A stretch of DNA of 64,000 bases from JAICKM01 sp038228295 (GTDB lineage Bacteria > Chloroflexota > Chloroflexia > QHBQ01 > JAICKM01): the NCBI GenBank assembly GCA_038228295.1, contig JBBRPH010000007.1:1-64000 (forward strand). The letters are read 5' to 3'. The first letter of the stretch is position 1, and the number at the start of each line of letters is the position of its first letter. Position numbers and translations under genes: made by a program. The notes under the pieces are model-generated. The model saw only the letters and a program-made list of their open reading frames with translations. It ran no database searches and was not told the DNA's origin. Positions 34,445-43,202 of this stretch are shown here, piece after piece.

Positions 34445-35356
34445 ATGCTACGCCAGGGATTTATTAGCCTCTCGCAAAGTAAGGGGCTGCGCGATTTTGC
34501 GGTCGCCAACCCGCTGGCCCGCCGCGTGGCCCGCCGCTTCGTGGCCGGCGAAGCCCAGAGCGAAGCGGTGGACGTGATCCACGACCTCAACGGGCGCGGA
34601 ATGCTTGCCACCTTCGACCTGCTCGGCGAAAACGTCAGCACGGTGGAAGAAGCCCACGCCAGCGGCGATGCCTACCTGGCCCTGCTTGACGCGATCCAAG
34701 TGAACCAACTCAAGTCCAACGTGTCGCTGAAGCTGACCGCGATGGGCCTGGATCTGGGCGAGGGCGTGGCCTACGACAATCTGTGCCGCATCCTGGAGCG
34801 CGCCCAGTCCTACGGCAATTTTGTGCGCCTGGACATGGAAGGCAGCGACTACACGGACGTGACGCTGGCGATCTTCCGCCGCCTCTGGCAGCAGTATCAG
34901 AATGTCGGCGTGGTGCTGCAAGCCTACCTCTACCGCACGCCGCATGACGTGGACGAGATGATCCACCTGAAAGCGCGCGTGCGCCTCTGCAAAGGCGCGT
35001 ACAACGAACCGCCTTCGCTGGCCTTCCCCGCGAAAGCCGACACCGATCTGCAATACGCCAAGCTGATGTGCAAGCTGATCGAGCGCGGCACCTACCCCGG
35101 CATCGCCACGCACGATGCGCGCCTGATCAATCTGGCGCAGCGCTTTGTCGCCAAGCAGGGCATCGCGCCCGACCGCTTCGAGTTCCAGATGCTCTACGGC
35201 ATCCGCACCGACCTGCAAGCCCAACTGGTGGCTGACGGCTACAATATGCGCGTCTACGTGCCCTACGGCGCGCAGTGGTATCCCTATTTCATGCGCCGCC
35301 TCGCCGAACGCCCCGCCAACCTGGTGTTCATCCTCAGCAACCTGTTCCGTCGGTAG
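34445..35356 (+). CDS. Proline dehydrogenase
   Basis: This 303-residue monofunctional FAD enzyme oxidises L-proline to pyrroline-5-carboxylate. Hallmarks are NVSLKLTAMGLDLG (about 90-103), VRLDMEGSDYTDVTL (about 125), VLQAYLYRTPHDVDEM (about 156), VRLCKGAYNEP (about 178), IATHDARLI (about 218), FEFQMLYGIR (about 240) and RVYVPYGAQWYPYFMRRLAERPAN near the end, together covering substrate and FAD contacts of the barrel. AGGAGGAG precedes ATG 34445. No pyrroline-5-carboxylate dehydrogenase gene is adjacent. Confidence 0.93.
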   Translation: MLRQGFISLSQSKGLRDFAVANPLARRVARRFVAGEAQSEAVDVIHDLNGRGMLATFDLLGENVSTVEEAHASGDAYLALLDAIQVNQLKSNVSLKLTAMGLDLGEGVAYDNLCRILERAQSYGNFVRLDMEGSDYTDVTLAIFRRLWQQYQNVGVVLQAYLYRTPHDVDEMIHLKARVRLCKGAYNEPPSLAFPAKADTDLQYAKLMCKLIERGTYPGIATHDARLINLAQRFVAKQGIAPDRFEFQMLYGIRTDLQAQLVADGYNMRVYVPYGAQWYPYFMRRLAERPANLVFILSNLFRR

Positions 35357-35550
35357 GGCGGGGGGCGTGAAACGGGGGCTTAGGACACCCCTCATTGATA
35401 ATGAATTCCCACCTCCTCCTTATGCCGCATAGCTGTGGTGCTGCCTTACTGCAACCTATAAGCGATTAGATCGTCTCTCTAGCAGAGCTAGTCTTTTGAG
35501 TAGCTCTAGCGGAGTTGACAACAAGTAGGCGCAGGTGCATGAGGTGAATA

Positions 35551-37233
35551 ATGCGATCACGAGTCTTCTGTGGGGTAGGGGCGGCGTTGCTCAGTCTGGC
35601 AGTGTTAGGAGTCGCGTGTACGGCCCAGCAGGGCGGGTCACCAACCCCTGTAACGCTACTTTCCCCCACGCTCACAGCGGAGCGCGAGGCGGTGCCGACC
35701 AACACACGGGTAGTGCAGGCGGGGGCGTTGCCCACAGCGGTGTCCACACGGTCCGGCCCACGACTGCCCAGCGGAGCATTACCTGGTGCGGTGCCGACAT
35801 TTCTAGGCACACCTGGGGCTCCCCTACCCACCCGGCCGCCTCCGCCGACGCAAGTACCTCTGCCCGCGAACGCATACGCTTCGGCCACGCCCTGGCCTGC
35901 TGCGCGCTATGCGCGGCTCACCTTTAGCCCGCCGCTCCCTCCTACCGACTTCATGCGGTTTGTGCGCGAAACCGGCGTAATCCCCATGGCGTGCCTCGTG
36001 AGCAGTAGCGCCGGTAGTGGCGGGATGGGCAGTTTGGGTACAAGCCAGGAAATGTTGCTTTACACGCTGACCGCCCAACCGCTGCCCGTTACGAGTGCAA
36101 CGGTCGCGCTGGATTCTGCGGCCTATGTGCGGGTGCAGCACACAGCCGGCGTGACGATAGACACCGGCACGGTGGGCTTCCCGGCAGGCAGTGCGTCGGA
36201 CATCGTCACTCATTGGCAGGCTGCCTTTGCTGCCGTTCATACTGTGCGGGGCAGCCAGCATCTGGTACAGTTGCGTGACGGCACGCCCACTGCTGTGCCC
36301 CTGTCCATCCAAGCCGACACTGACGAAGTGTACGCTATTGACGACTCTAGGCAATCCTTCCGTTATTCGGTGACGGCGCATACCCTGTTAGGCGACATCC
36401 TGACGCAGTGGAACGGCACGCACGCCTATCGCTATTGGGCACCCTGGCACGAAATCTACCGCCCGCAGCCCGAAAGCGAGAACGCTTACTGGTCAGATGA
36501 CACCGATGAATATGCGATTCTGCCGTATCTGTACCCGAAGCAGGTGGGCTATAATCTGGCAGGTCCGCGCACGCTGGACGGGCGGGCGGTGATCGAACTG
36601 GTGGTTCCTAGTGGTAACATCTCTCCTGCCGGGCAAGACAACACTCATGTCTTCTTGGATGCCACAACGTATCTTCCCTATCGGATTGTCACCTCCGCAC
36701 AGGGCTTCGGTCCCGATCCGGGCAAGCTGATCAGCACTCAGCGCACCTTTGACCCGTTGGTGATCAACGGACCTGTGACCGATGCCGATTTCACGTTCTC
36801 AGCCCCACCGGGGGCCGTCACCATTTATGAGCAAGCCTATATGGCTCCGCGCCTCGCTACCTACCCCGACCTGTCTGCCGCTGCTCATGCCGCCGACTTC
36901 CCGCTTTATGCGCCACCTGACATGAACGGCAGCAACCTCTACGCGGCCTACTGGGTTGAGCAGGACGGGCAGCGCAGCCCAGTGATCGCGCTCAACAACG
37001 GACAAATCCTAGAAGGTCGCTATGTGCCGTTGAAGAACAGCGGTCGGATAGGAGTACCGGGTGAGAAGGACCATCCGCCGCAATCACTCACAGTGGATGG
37101 ACAGGCGGCTACGTTCTACCCCGCCGGCAACGCGCTATTTCTGACACGCGGCGCAACGCAAATCTTAATCCAGCCGGTACGCGATGTGGATCAGGCAAAG
37201 CAATTGATTCGCAGCCTACAGCCCGTGCGCTAA
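35551..37233 (+). CDS. Large lipoprotein of unknown function
   Basis: The 560-residue protein begins MRSRVFCGVGAALLSLAVLGVAC, a signal peptide ending in a loose lipobox (C23), then a Pro/Thr-rich linker (about 24-115). The rest is globular. Residues about 260-430 contain FLDATTYLPYRIVTSAQGFG and DADFTFSAPPGAV, phrasing like that of LolA/LprG-fold proteins. The C-terminal part (about 450-560) ends with GATQILIQPVRDVDQAKQLIRSLQPV, like DUF4367-type domains. A lipid-binding or cell-wall sensing role is possible but unproven. GAGGTG precedes ATG 35551. The 194-base gap before it includes a hairpin near 35489-35511. Confidence 0.6.
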   Translation: MRSRVFCGVGAALLSLAVLGVACTAQQGGSPTPVTLLSPTLTAEREAVPTNTRVVQAGALPTAVSTRSGPRLPSGALPGAVPTFLGTPGAPLPTRPPPPTQVPLPANAYASATPWPAARYARLTFSPPLPPTDFMRFVRETGVIPMACLVSSSAGSGGMGSLGTSQEMLLYTLTAQPLPVTSATVALDSAAYVRVQHTAGVTIDTGTVGFPAGSASDIVTHWQAAFAAVHTVRGSQHLVQLRDGTPTAVPLSIQADTDEVYAIDDSRQSFRYSVTAHTLLGDILTQWNGTHAYRYWAPWHEIYRPQPESENAYWSDDTDEYAILPYLYPKQVGYNLAGPRTLDGRAVIELVVPSGNISPAGQDNTHVFLDATTYLPYRIVTSAQGFGPDPGKLISTQRTFDPLVINGPVTDADFTFSAPPGAVTIYEQAYMAPRLATYPDLSAAAHAADFPLYAPPDMNGSNLYAAYWVEQDGQRSPVIALNNGQILEGRYVPLKNSGRIGVPGEKDHPPQSLTVDGQAATFYPAGNALFLTRGATQILIQPVRDVDQAKQLIRSLQPVR

Positions 37234-37267
37234 TAGCCCTATTGTCCCTGCCCCCGGCCCCGGACTC

Positions 37268-37768
37268 CTACGGCGTGGGGACGGCGGGCGTGTTTTCGCC
37301 GCCGAGGCGCAGGCGGGCGGTTTCGCGGCGACCGACGGCGGGGACATGGGCGGTGGCGGCGGCGAGGCCGAAGCGCGGCATATTGTTGTAGACGGACTCA
37401 TACTGGCCGAGCTGCACCAAGTAGGTCTCGTGCCAGATGCCCGCCGCGCCGGCATCTTTGGCTGTCTGGTTGTAGCGCTTCCAGGGGGCCAAATGTGGCT
37501 CCTCGCGGCTGCGGGCAAAGCGGTCCAGGTCGTCGAACGAGCGCCAATATTGCACCAGGGCCACGCCGCGCCAGTAGAGAAACAACTCGCCCCCCAGAAA
37601 GCCCTTTTCGGGATGGCGATAGAGCGTCTGGAGCATCGGCCCCATCGCCTGCGCGGTCGGCAGCCATTTGCGAACGGCCAAGACGCGGTTGATCCGCATC
37701 CCGATCAGGAAGACGACGAACGGCTCGTCTATTTGCGCGGTGACGCGGCCGGGAATGATTTGTGCCAT
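37268..37768 (-). CDS. DUF4188 family protein
   Basis: The 166-residue protein matches DUF4188: VFLIGMRINRVLAVRKWLPTAQAMGPML, GELFLYWRGVALVQYWRSFDDLDRFAR, and IWHETYLVQLGQYESVYNNMPRFGLA. The fold is expected to be a dimeric alpha/beta barrel like small heme- or monooxygenase-related proteins, and no substrate is known. AGGAG lies eight bases before ATG 37768. It follows the PadR regulator by five bases, so the regulator probably controls its own operon with this gene as target. Confidence 0.8.
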   Translation of the reverse strand: MAQIIPGRVTAQIDEPFVVFLIGMRINRVLAVRKWLPTAQAMGPMLQTLYRHPEKGFLGGELFLYWRGVALVQYWRSFDDLDRFARSREEPHLAPWKRYNQTAKDAGAAGIWHETYLVQLGQYESVYNNMPRFGLAAATAHVPAVGRRETARLRLGGENTPAVPTP

Positions 37769-37773
37769 GAGAG

Positions 37774-38334
37774 TTACTCCTGTGTTTGCTCAAGTTGCGC
37801 GATCACCTGGTCGGCCCATTGGATTGTTGCCCCGGTATGGGCCAGGCCGGATAACAGCGTCAGATACGGGAAAAAATCATCAGTTTTGCTGGGGTGTTCG
37901 GCTTCCAACTGTTGAAACTCGGCCAGGGTGGCTTGCGCCTGATCGCGCGCCCAGCGGATCTGGGCGATCAGGAGTTCCGGCGGGATCAGGTTACCCAGGA
38001 AGACTTTCAGCAACAGAATCGTGTGGCTCGTGGCGGTCTGCGGATCGATCAGCCAAACCTGCAGAACTTGTTCGCCGGTCGGGGTGATAGCGTAGATCCG
38101 TTTATCGGGCCGCCGTTCCTGTTCCACGGCGCGTTCAGTGACATAGCCACCCACCTCAAGCCTGCCTAGTTCGGCATAAATCTGGCTGCGCGACGGACTC
38201 CAGAAAAAGTAGGCAATACACTGCTGAGCACGCTTGATCAGGTCGTACCCCGAAGCTTCGCCCTGCGTGAGCAAGCCTAAGACAGCGTATGAGGTGAGCG
38301 GTAGCGCGACTGTTTTCAGCTCCTGCCTGGGCAT
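37774..38334 (-). CDS. PadR-family transcriptional regulator
   Basis: The 186-residue protein has the PadR winged-helix domain (about 10-95: LTSYAVLGLLTQGEASGYDLIKRAQQ ... SRSQIYAELGRLEVGGYVTER ... KRIYAITPTGEQVLQVWL) and a C-terminal helical dimerisation domain. PadR proteins usually repress detoxification or efflux genes until a small ligand binds. Its own promoter holds a strong palindrome over the -35/spacer, consistent with autoregulation. AGGAGG precedes ATG 38334. Confidence 0.9.
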   Translation of the reverse strand: MPRQELKTVALPLTSYAVLGLLTQGEASGYDLIKRAQQCIAYFFWSPSRSQIYAELGRLEVGGYVTERAVEQERRPDKRIYAITPTGEQVLQVWLIDPQTATSHTILLLKVFLGNLIPPELLIAQIRWARDQAQATLAEFQQLEAEHPSKTDDFFPYLTLLSGLAHTGATIQWADQVIAQLEQTQE

Positions 38335-38385
38335 TATTCCTCCTATCCTGGTTGGAATAGTCCGATTCGGAATACTCTTAATCAG

Positions 38386-38414
38386 ATTATATCATGACTC
38401 GCACGGCGAGTCAA
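38386..38414 (-). promoter_or_regulatory. padR operon promoter with palindromic operator
   Basis: On the minus strand TTGACT (38414-38409), a 17-base spacer and TATAAT (38391-38386) form a near-consensus promoter. The palindrome TGACTCGCACGGCGAGTCA (38395-38413, 8-bp arms, 3-base centre) overlaps the -35 and spacer and is a likely PadR site. A second dyad, CCGATTCGG at 38362-38370, lies just past the start point. Confidence 0.75.
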
Positions 38415-38532
38415 TAGGATCGCCGGAGCGGTTTGCCCGTCCGGCAGACCTTCGCTATACTCGCAAAGTGAGCCAGGAAACCTATGTGGCTGCAGCTTCC
38501 GCTTTTCACTCCCACTCGCGCATAGAGCCGAT

Positions 38533-38575
38533 GGGGAGGCGCGGTTAGTGCGCGGGCACTCCGCCCTCCCAAACC
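38533..38575 (+). repeat. Structured leader, copy 1, before the first VOC gene
   Basis: This 43-base segment is almost identical to 39061-39103. It can form a hairpin: GGGAGG with CCTCCC outside, and AGTGC-GCGG-GCACT inside. The matching region extends loosely about 15 bases further upstream (GCGCATAG). Confidence 0.75.
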
Positions 38576-38617
38576 ACCCACAATCCATCACCCTTAGTGC
38601 ATTGAGGAGGAACCAGC

Positions 38618-39031
38618 ATGATTTCCCACCCATCTACCATCACGGTCTTTGTGCACGATCAGGACGCGGCGCTGGCGTTCTACACCGACAAACTCGGTTT
38701 CGAGGTCCGCCGCGATGATCCCTTCAACGCCAACTCCCGCTGGCTCGAAGTGGCTGCGCCCAGCGCGCAAACGGGCATTGTGCTGGATAACGGCTTTGAT
38801 GCCTACGATGAAAGCCGGGTCGGTGGGTTCGGGCGCATCTTCTGGACGACCGACGATATGGCGGCGACCCATGCCACGTTGAGTGCGCGGGGCGTGGAGT
38901 TCAGCCAAGCGCCGGTCCTAATGCCGTGGGGAATGTGGCAAGCCCAGTTCCTGGATCAGGACGGCAACAGTTTTGTGCTGGTGCAGCAGGTAGCGGGCAC
39001 CGGCGCAGCCGGCGCGGCGGCGCAAGGCTAA
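38618..39031 (+). CDS. VOC-superfamily (glyoxalase/bleomycin-resistance type) protein 1
   Basis: The 137-residue protein has the paired beta-alpha-beta-beta-beta modules of VOC proteins: ITVFVHDQDAALAFYTDKLGFEVRRD (about 8-33), RWLEVAAP, RIFWTTDDMAATHATLSARGVEFSQAP, WGMWQAQFLDQDGNSFVLVQ. It is closely similar to the next gene, so the two arose by tandem duplication. Metal-binding residues cannot be assigned with confidence. Substrate unknown. AGGAGG lies nine bases before ATG 38618. The extra Ala/Gly tail (about 127-137) is absent from copy 2. Confidence 0.85.
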   Translation: MISHPSTITVFVHDQDAALAFYTDKLGFEVRRDDPFNANSRWLEVAAPSAQTGIVLDNGFDAYDESRVGGFGRIFWTTDDMAATHATLSARGVEFSQAPVLMPWGMWQAQFLDQDGNSFVLVQQVAGTGAAGAAAQG

Positions 39032-39060
39032 ACCGGCGCTGGGCCGCGCATAGCGTAGCT

Positions 39061-39103
39061 GGGGAGGTGCGGCTAGTGCGCGGGCACGCCGCCCTCCCAA
39101 ACC
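39061..39103 (+). repeat. Structured leader, copy 2, before the second VOC gene
   Basis: Near-identical to 38533-38575, with four or five substitutions. The outer GGGAGG/CCTCCC stem and inner GTGC/GCAC stem are kept. It lies 27 bases before the second VOC ATG. Confidence 0.75.
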
Positions 39104-39129
39104 CACTCAGACAAAAGGAGCAACCGACG

Positions 39130-39501
39130 ATGATTACTCATGTGATGGATAAGGTGGTACCGGTCCGCGACCAGGAAGCGGCCCTGGCTTTTTACACGGA
39201 CAAACTGGGCTTCACGGTGCGCCTTGATGCGGCCTTTGGCGAAGGTATGCGCTGGATCGAAGTGGCCCCCCCGAATGCCCAGACCGCCATCGTGTTGGAG
39301 CGCGCCGGCGAAGGTGAAAGCCGACTGGGTCGGTTCACGGGCATTATTTGGGCCGCTGACGACATTCACGCGACCTATACCGAGTTGCAGGGGCGCGGCG
39401 TGCAGTTCAGTGAGGTGCCGACAATGCAGCCGTGGGGGATGTGGCAAGCCCAGTTTGCCGATCAGGACGGCAATGGCTATGTGCTGGTGCAAGCGGTGTA
39501 G
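39130..39501 (+). CDS. VOC-superfamily protein 2
   Basis: This 123-residue paralogue of the preceding gene shares AALAFYTDKLGF, RWIEVAPPNAQTAIVLE, WGMWQAQFADQDGNGYVLVQ. ATG 39130 has AAAGGAG 11-12 bases upstream. The frame is open further 5' but the alignment with copy 1 fixes the start. Each copy has its own copy of the structured leader, so the duplication included regulatory DNA. Confidence 0.85.
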   Translation: MITHVMDKVVPVRDQEAALAFYTDKLGFTVRLDAAFGEGMRWIEVAPPNAQTAIVLERAGEGESRLGRFTGIIWAADDIHATYTELQGRGVQFSEVPTMQPWGMWQAQFADQDGNGYVLVQAV

Positions 39502-39560
39502 GGCAGCGATGTAGATGCCATGATGATACCGAGTCGGTAGCGGGCTGAACAGGCGCATAG

Positions 39561-39615
39561 TTGACAAAACGGGCAAAATCGGGTATCATGAGAGGGTTGA
39601 GTAGAACAAATGGTC
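39561..39615 (+). promoter_or_regulatory. recA: recA promoter with possible SOS box
   Basis: TTGACA (39561-39566), a 17-base spacer and TATCAT (39584-39589) form a strong promoter about 154 bases before recA. GAACAAATGGTC (39604-39615), one base off the Gram-positive LexA consensus GAACNNNNGTTC, sits just after the predicted start point, where a repressor would block elongation. No lexA is in this window. Confidence 0.65.
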
Positions 39616-39676
39616 TGCATTTATGGCCTGCTCAACCCGCCTCCATTCCGCTCCTAACGCAGCCGGCGCTGCCTCG

Positions 39677-39710
39677 ATTTGTGTGCATAGCTGCAATTTG
39701 TGTGCATAGC
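39677..39710 (+). repeat. Two 15-bp direct repeats in the recA leader
   Basis: ATTTGTGTGCATAGC occurs at 39677-39691 and 39696-39710, starting 19 bases apart. The second copy runs into ATAATATAG, which could be a second -10. They may be regulator half-sites. Confidence 0.7.
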
Positions 39711-39742
39711 ATAATATAGACTTACAGAGGAGTGATAAGACC

Positions 39743-40828
<1,086 letters not shown>

Positions 40829-40835
40829 GACCGCG

Positions 40836-41040
40836 CGACGTGCGTCGCGGCAACAGGGCTAACGCCTGCCGCTGCAGGCTGCGCCGAGGTGATAGATGGG
40901 CGGACAGGCCGTTTATCCTTGCGGCGCAGCGAATGCGGGCAGGCGTTTGTGTTTGTCCCGCATCGCACGCCGGCTGTGCTATTGCCGGCCGTCTCGGCCT
41001 GCCACCGCAGGCGTTAGCCCTGTTGCCGCGACGCACGTCG
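40836..41040. mobile_element. MITE-like element with 34-bp perfect inverted repeats
   Basis: Bases 40836-40869 and 41007-41040 are perfect 34-base inverted copies (outer end CGACGTGCGTCGCGG...). They enclose 137 bases with no meaningful ORF but with internal hairpins, including ATGCGGG (about 40933) with CCCGCAT (about 40958). It fills nearly all the gap between recA and the SnoaL-like gene. No obvious target duplication flanks it. It may instead be a large attenuator or terminator of recA. Confidence 0.6.
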
Positions 41041-41067
41041 CCCTTTTCCGGCCTGTAGGAGGCACCC

Positions 41068-41481
41068 ATGTCGGCTGAAAGCAACACCGCGCTGGTGCGC
41101 CGCTTTATTGACGAAGCCTGGAACCAGAAAAACTCGGCCATTGCCGACGAACTACTGGCTCCCAACTATCGCTACCACGGCTCCGACCACACACCGGGGC
41201 CGGCGATTGCCCGCGAGTTGATCGTGCTGTTCGCCACCGCCTTTCCCGATGCGAGCGCCACGATTGACGATCTGGTGGCCGATGCGACAACCGTGGCGAT
41301 CCGCTGGACGACGCGCGCTACGCATCTGGGCGACTTCGGTGGCTTACCCGCCACCGGCAAACGGGTCGTGATGAACGGCATGGAGTTTTTCCGCTTGCAC
41401 GACGGCCTGATCATCGAGCGCTGGAGCAACAGTGACACGCTGGGCTTGCTACAACAACTCGGCGTGGTCTCCCCAGCCTGA
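41068..41481 (+). CDS. SnoaL-like (ester cyclase family) protein
   Basis: The 137-residue protein has the SnoaL/NTF2-like fold pattern: ALVRRFIDEAWNQKNSAIADELLAPNYRYHGSD (about 8-40), LFATAFPDASATIDDLVADATTVAIRWTTRATHLGDFGGLPATGKRV, MEFFRLHDGLIIERWSNSDTLGLLQQLG. In this family it is usually annotated as a cyclase or hydratase of unknown substrate. AGGAGG lies six to seven bases before ATG 41068. Its TGA overlaps the recX ATG by one base, so recX expression is coupled to this gene. Confidence 0.8.
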   Translation: MSAESNTALVRRFIDEAWNQKNSAIADELLAPNYRYHGSDHTPGPAIARELIVLFATAFPDASATIDDLVADATTVAIRWTTRATHLGDFGGLPATGKRVVMNGMEFFRLHDGLIIERWSNSDTLGLLQQLGVVSPA

Positions 41482-42320
41482 TGGAACCCAGCCTGACGGA
41501 GGTGGAGTTGACGGCACCCACTCCCGTCATCCTCCGCATAGAGGCCGATCTGCGCGACGGGGATCGCGTGGTGCTCACGGTCGGCCCGGCAGACGGCGAC
41601 CTGACTCAGGCGATCACTATCCGTCTGCATATCGCGGTGGTAGCCGAGGCGGGGCTACACACCGGGCAAGCGTTGTCGCCCGATGTGTTGGCGCGGCTGC
41701 GGGCCGGCGACGAGTTTCAGGCACACTATAACCGTGCGCTGAACTTCCTGGCCGTGCGTCCGCGTAGCGAAGCCGAGGTGCGCCGTCGTCTACGGCTTAA
41801 AACGGTGCCGCCCGACATGATTGACGCAGTGGTGGCACGCCTGCACCACGCCCGCTACTTAGACGATGCCGAGTTCGCCCGCTACTGGCTAGCCGAACGC
41901 GCCCGCACTCGTCCCCGTGGCATCCGCCTGTTGCGCGGCGAACTACGCGAGAAAGGCGTGGCCTCCACGCTGATCGACCAGGCCGTGGCCGACTTCGAGG
42001 AAACGGCGGCCCAAGCCGCCGTGGAAGAAGCCGCCGCCCGCGCCGCCCTGCCCGCTACCGCAGATGCCGCCGATCCGGCCGAGGATCCCTTTGCTGACGC
42101 CGGGCGCGAATTGCGCGAAGCGCTGATCTTGGCCGAACGCAAAGCGCGCAGCTACGCGGCCCTCGACCCACCGACCTTTCGCCGCCGGCTCAGCGGCTTC
42201 CTGCTGCGCCGGGGCTACGGCTACGATGTGGTGAGCAAGGTGGTGAAAGCGGTCGGCAGTCGGCAGCCGGTAGTCGGCAATGAAGACGCAGACGCAGATG
42301 ATGTGGACATCGAAGATTGA
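41481..42320 (+). CDS. recX: RecX regulatory protein with extended ends
   Basis: The 279-residue protein contains the RecX three-helix repeats: ALNFLAVRPRSEAEVRRRLRLKTVPPDMIDAVVARLHHARYLDDAEFARYWLAERART (about 88-145), GIRLLRGELREKGVASTLIDQAVADF, and LRKLxxR-type AYAALDPPTFRRRLSGFLLRRGYGYDVVSKVVKAV. RecX limits RecA filaments. It is longer than typical RecX (about 150-270): an N-terminal beta-rich extension (about 1-80), a charged Ala-rich insert (about 175-205), and a C-terminal tail (VGSRQPVVGNEDADADD) coded partly by a GTCGGCA heptamer tract. Start overlaps the preceding TGA (TGATG). Confidence 0.88.
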   Translation: MEPSLTEVELTAPTPVILRIEADLRDGDRVVLTVGPADGDLTQAITIRLHIAVVAEAGLHTGQALSPDVLARLRAGDEFQAHYNRALNFLAVRPRSEAEVRRRLRLKTVPPDMIDAVVARLHHARYLDDAEFARYWLAERARTRPRGIRLLRGELREKGVASTLIDQAVADFEETAAQAAVEEAAARAALPATADAADPAEDPFADAGRELREALILAERKARSYAALDPPTFRRRLSGFLLRRGYGYDVVSKVVKAVGSRQPVVGNEDADADDVDIED

Positions 42321-42428
42321 TCGCGCCGATCCCAGTGTAATGGTGCGAGCGGTCAGCAGTCGGCAGTGAAGACGAAGCCGGAACGAACAGCGCACCAACC
42401 ACCGACTGACGACTACCAACCACCGATT
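42250..42428 (+). repeat. Heptamer tracts at the recX 3' end and downstream
   Basis: GTCGGCA-GTCGGCA-GCCGGTA-GTCGGCA (42252-42279) lies inside recX. GTCAGCA-GTCGGCA (42352-42365) and CAACCAC-CGACTGA-CGACTAC-CAACCAC-CGA (42397-42427) lie in the gap up to the next promoter. Confidence 0.8.
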
Positions 42429-42432
42429 GTGG

Positions 42433-42438
42433 TATAAT
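42433..42438 (+). promoter_or_regulatory. -10 box of the MBL-fold gene at 42473
   Basis: TATAAT in TGGTATAATAAGC, 35 bases before the ATG, directly follows a heptamer tract; the -35 would fall inside that tract. Confidence 0.55.
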
Positions 42439-42472
42439 AAGCTGTTAAGATTGAAAGGAGTACCCGAACACG

Positions 42473-43117
42473 ATGCCTGATATTACCTGGATGGGCCATG
42501 CCTGTTTCCGGTTGCGCGGCAAGGACGCGACGATCATCACCGACCCGTTTGACCGTGGGGTGGGCCTCGAGCCGCCTCGCCAACGGGCCGATATTGTCAC
42601 CGTCAGCCGCGACGACCCCTATCAGAACGCGACGGCGGGCATCAAGGGCGAGCCACGGGTGCTGCACGCGCCCGGCGAGTACGAAGTCAAGGGCGTCTTT
42701 ATCACCGGCATCGGCACCTTTGCCGACACGAAAAAAGGCGCGGAACGGGGCAAGAACACCATCTTCCTCTACGAGTTCGACGACTTGGTGATTTGCCATC
42801 TGGGCGGCCTGGGCCACACGCTGACCTCGGCCCAACAGGAAGCGCTCAGCAACGTTTCAGTGTTGCTGGTGCCGGTCGGCGCACCGCATCTACTGGAGCC
42901 GGCTCGCGCCGTCGAAGTCATCGCCCAGATCGAACCGGCGTTTGTGATCCCGATGATGTACCAGACCGGACCGGAGACGATTCAGTTGGAGACACTGGAC
43001 CGCTTTGCCAAAGAGATGGGCCTGAAAGAGTGGATCCCACAAGATAAGCTGGTAATCAAAGGGAAGAGTGACTTACCCGAAACCACCCAGGTGGTCGTCT
43101 TGGAAGCGAAAGCGTAA
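42473..43117 (+). CDS. UlaG-like MBL-fold protein lacking metal-binding residues
   Basis: The 214-residue protein follows the UlaG-like MBL family throughout: MPDITWMGHACFRLRGKDATIITDPFDRGVG at the start, VLHAPGEYEVKGVFITGIGTF, VICHLGGLGHTLTSAQ, VIPMMYQTGPETI. However, the HxHxDH metal motif is replaced: where family members read VSHDHPDHN, this protein has VSRDDPYQN (about 43-51). The late IPMHYRT-type His is Met. It therefore probably cannot hold two zinc ions and may be a non-catalytic scaffold or ligand-binding protein. GAAAGGAG precedes the ATG, with its own promoter and a strong terminator. Confidence 0.82.
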   Translation: MPDITWMGHACFRLRGKDATIITDPFDRGVGLEPPRQRADIVTVSRDDPYQNATAGIKGEPRVLHAPGEYEVKGVFITGIGTFADTKKGAERGKNTIFLYEFDDLVICHLGGLGHTLTSAQQEALSNVSVLLVPVGAPHLLEPARAVEVIAQIEPAFVIPMMYQTGPETIQLETLDRFAKEMGLKEWIPQDKLVIKGKSDLPETTQVVVLEAKA

Positions 43118-43122
43118 ACGGC

Positions 43123-43150
43123 GGGGCCAGAGGCGACAACCTCTGGCCCC
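43123..43150 (+). terminator. Intrinsic terminator after the MBL-fold gene
   Basis: GGGGCCAGAGG (43123-43133) pairs perfectly with CCTCTGGCCCC (43140-43150), followed by TCGTCTTTAA. Confidence 0.85.
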
Positions 43151-43202
43151 TCGTCTTTAAGGCCGGGCCGCAGCACAGGTGCCGGAGAGGAGGAATAGAG
43201 GG

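Noticed and set aside
35535..36381. ORFs on both strands over the lipoprotein gene
   Set aside because: The frame at 35551 has a signal peptide, lipobox and ribosome site; the others do not.
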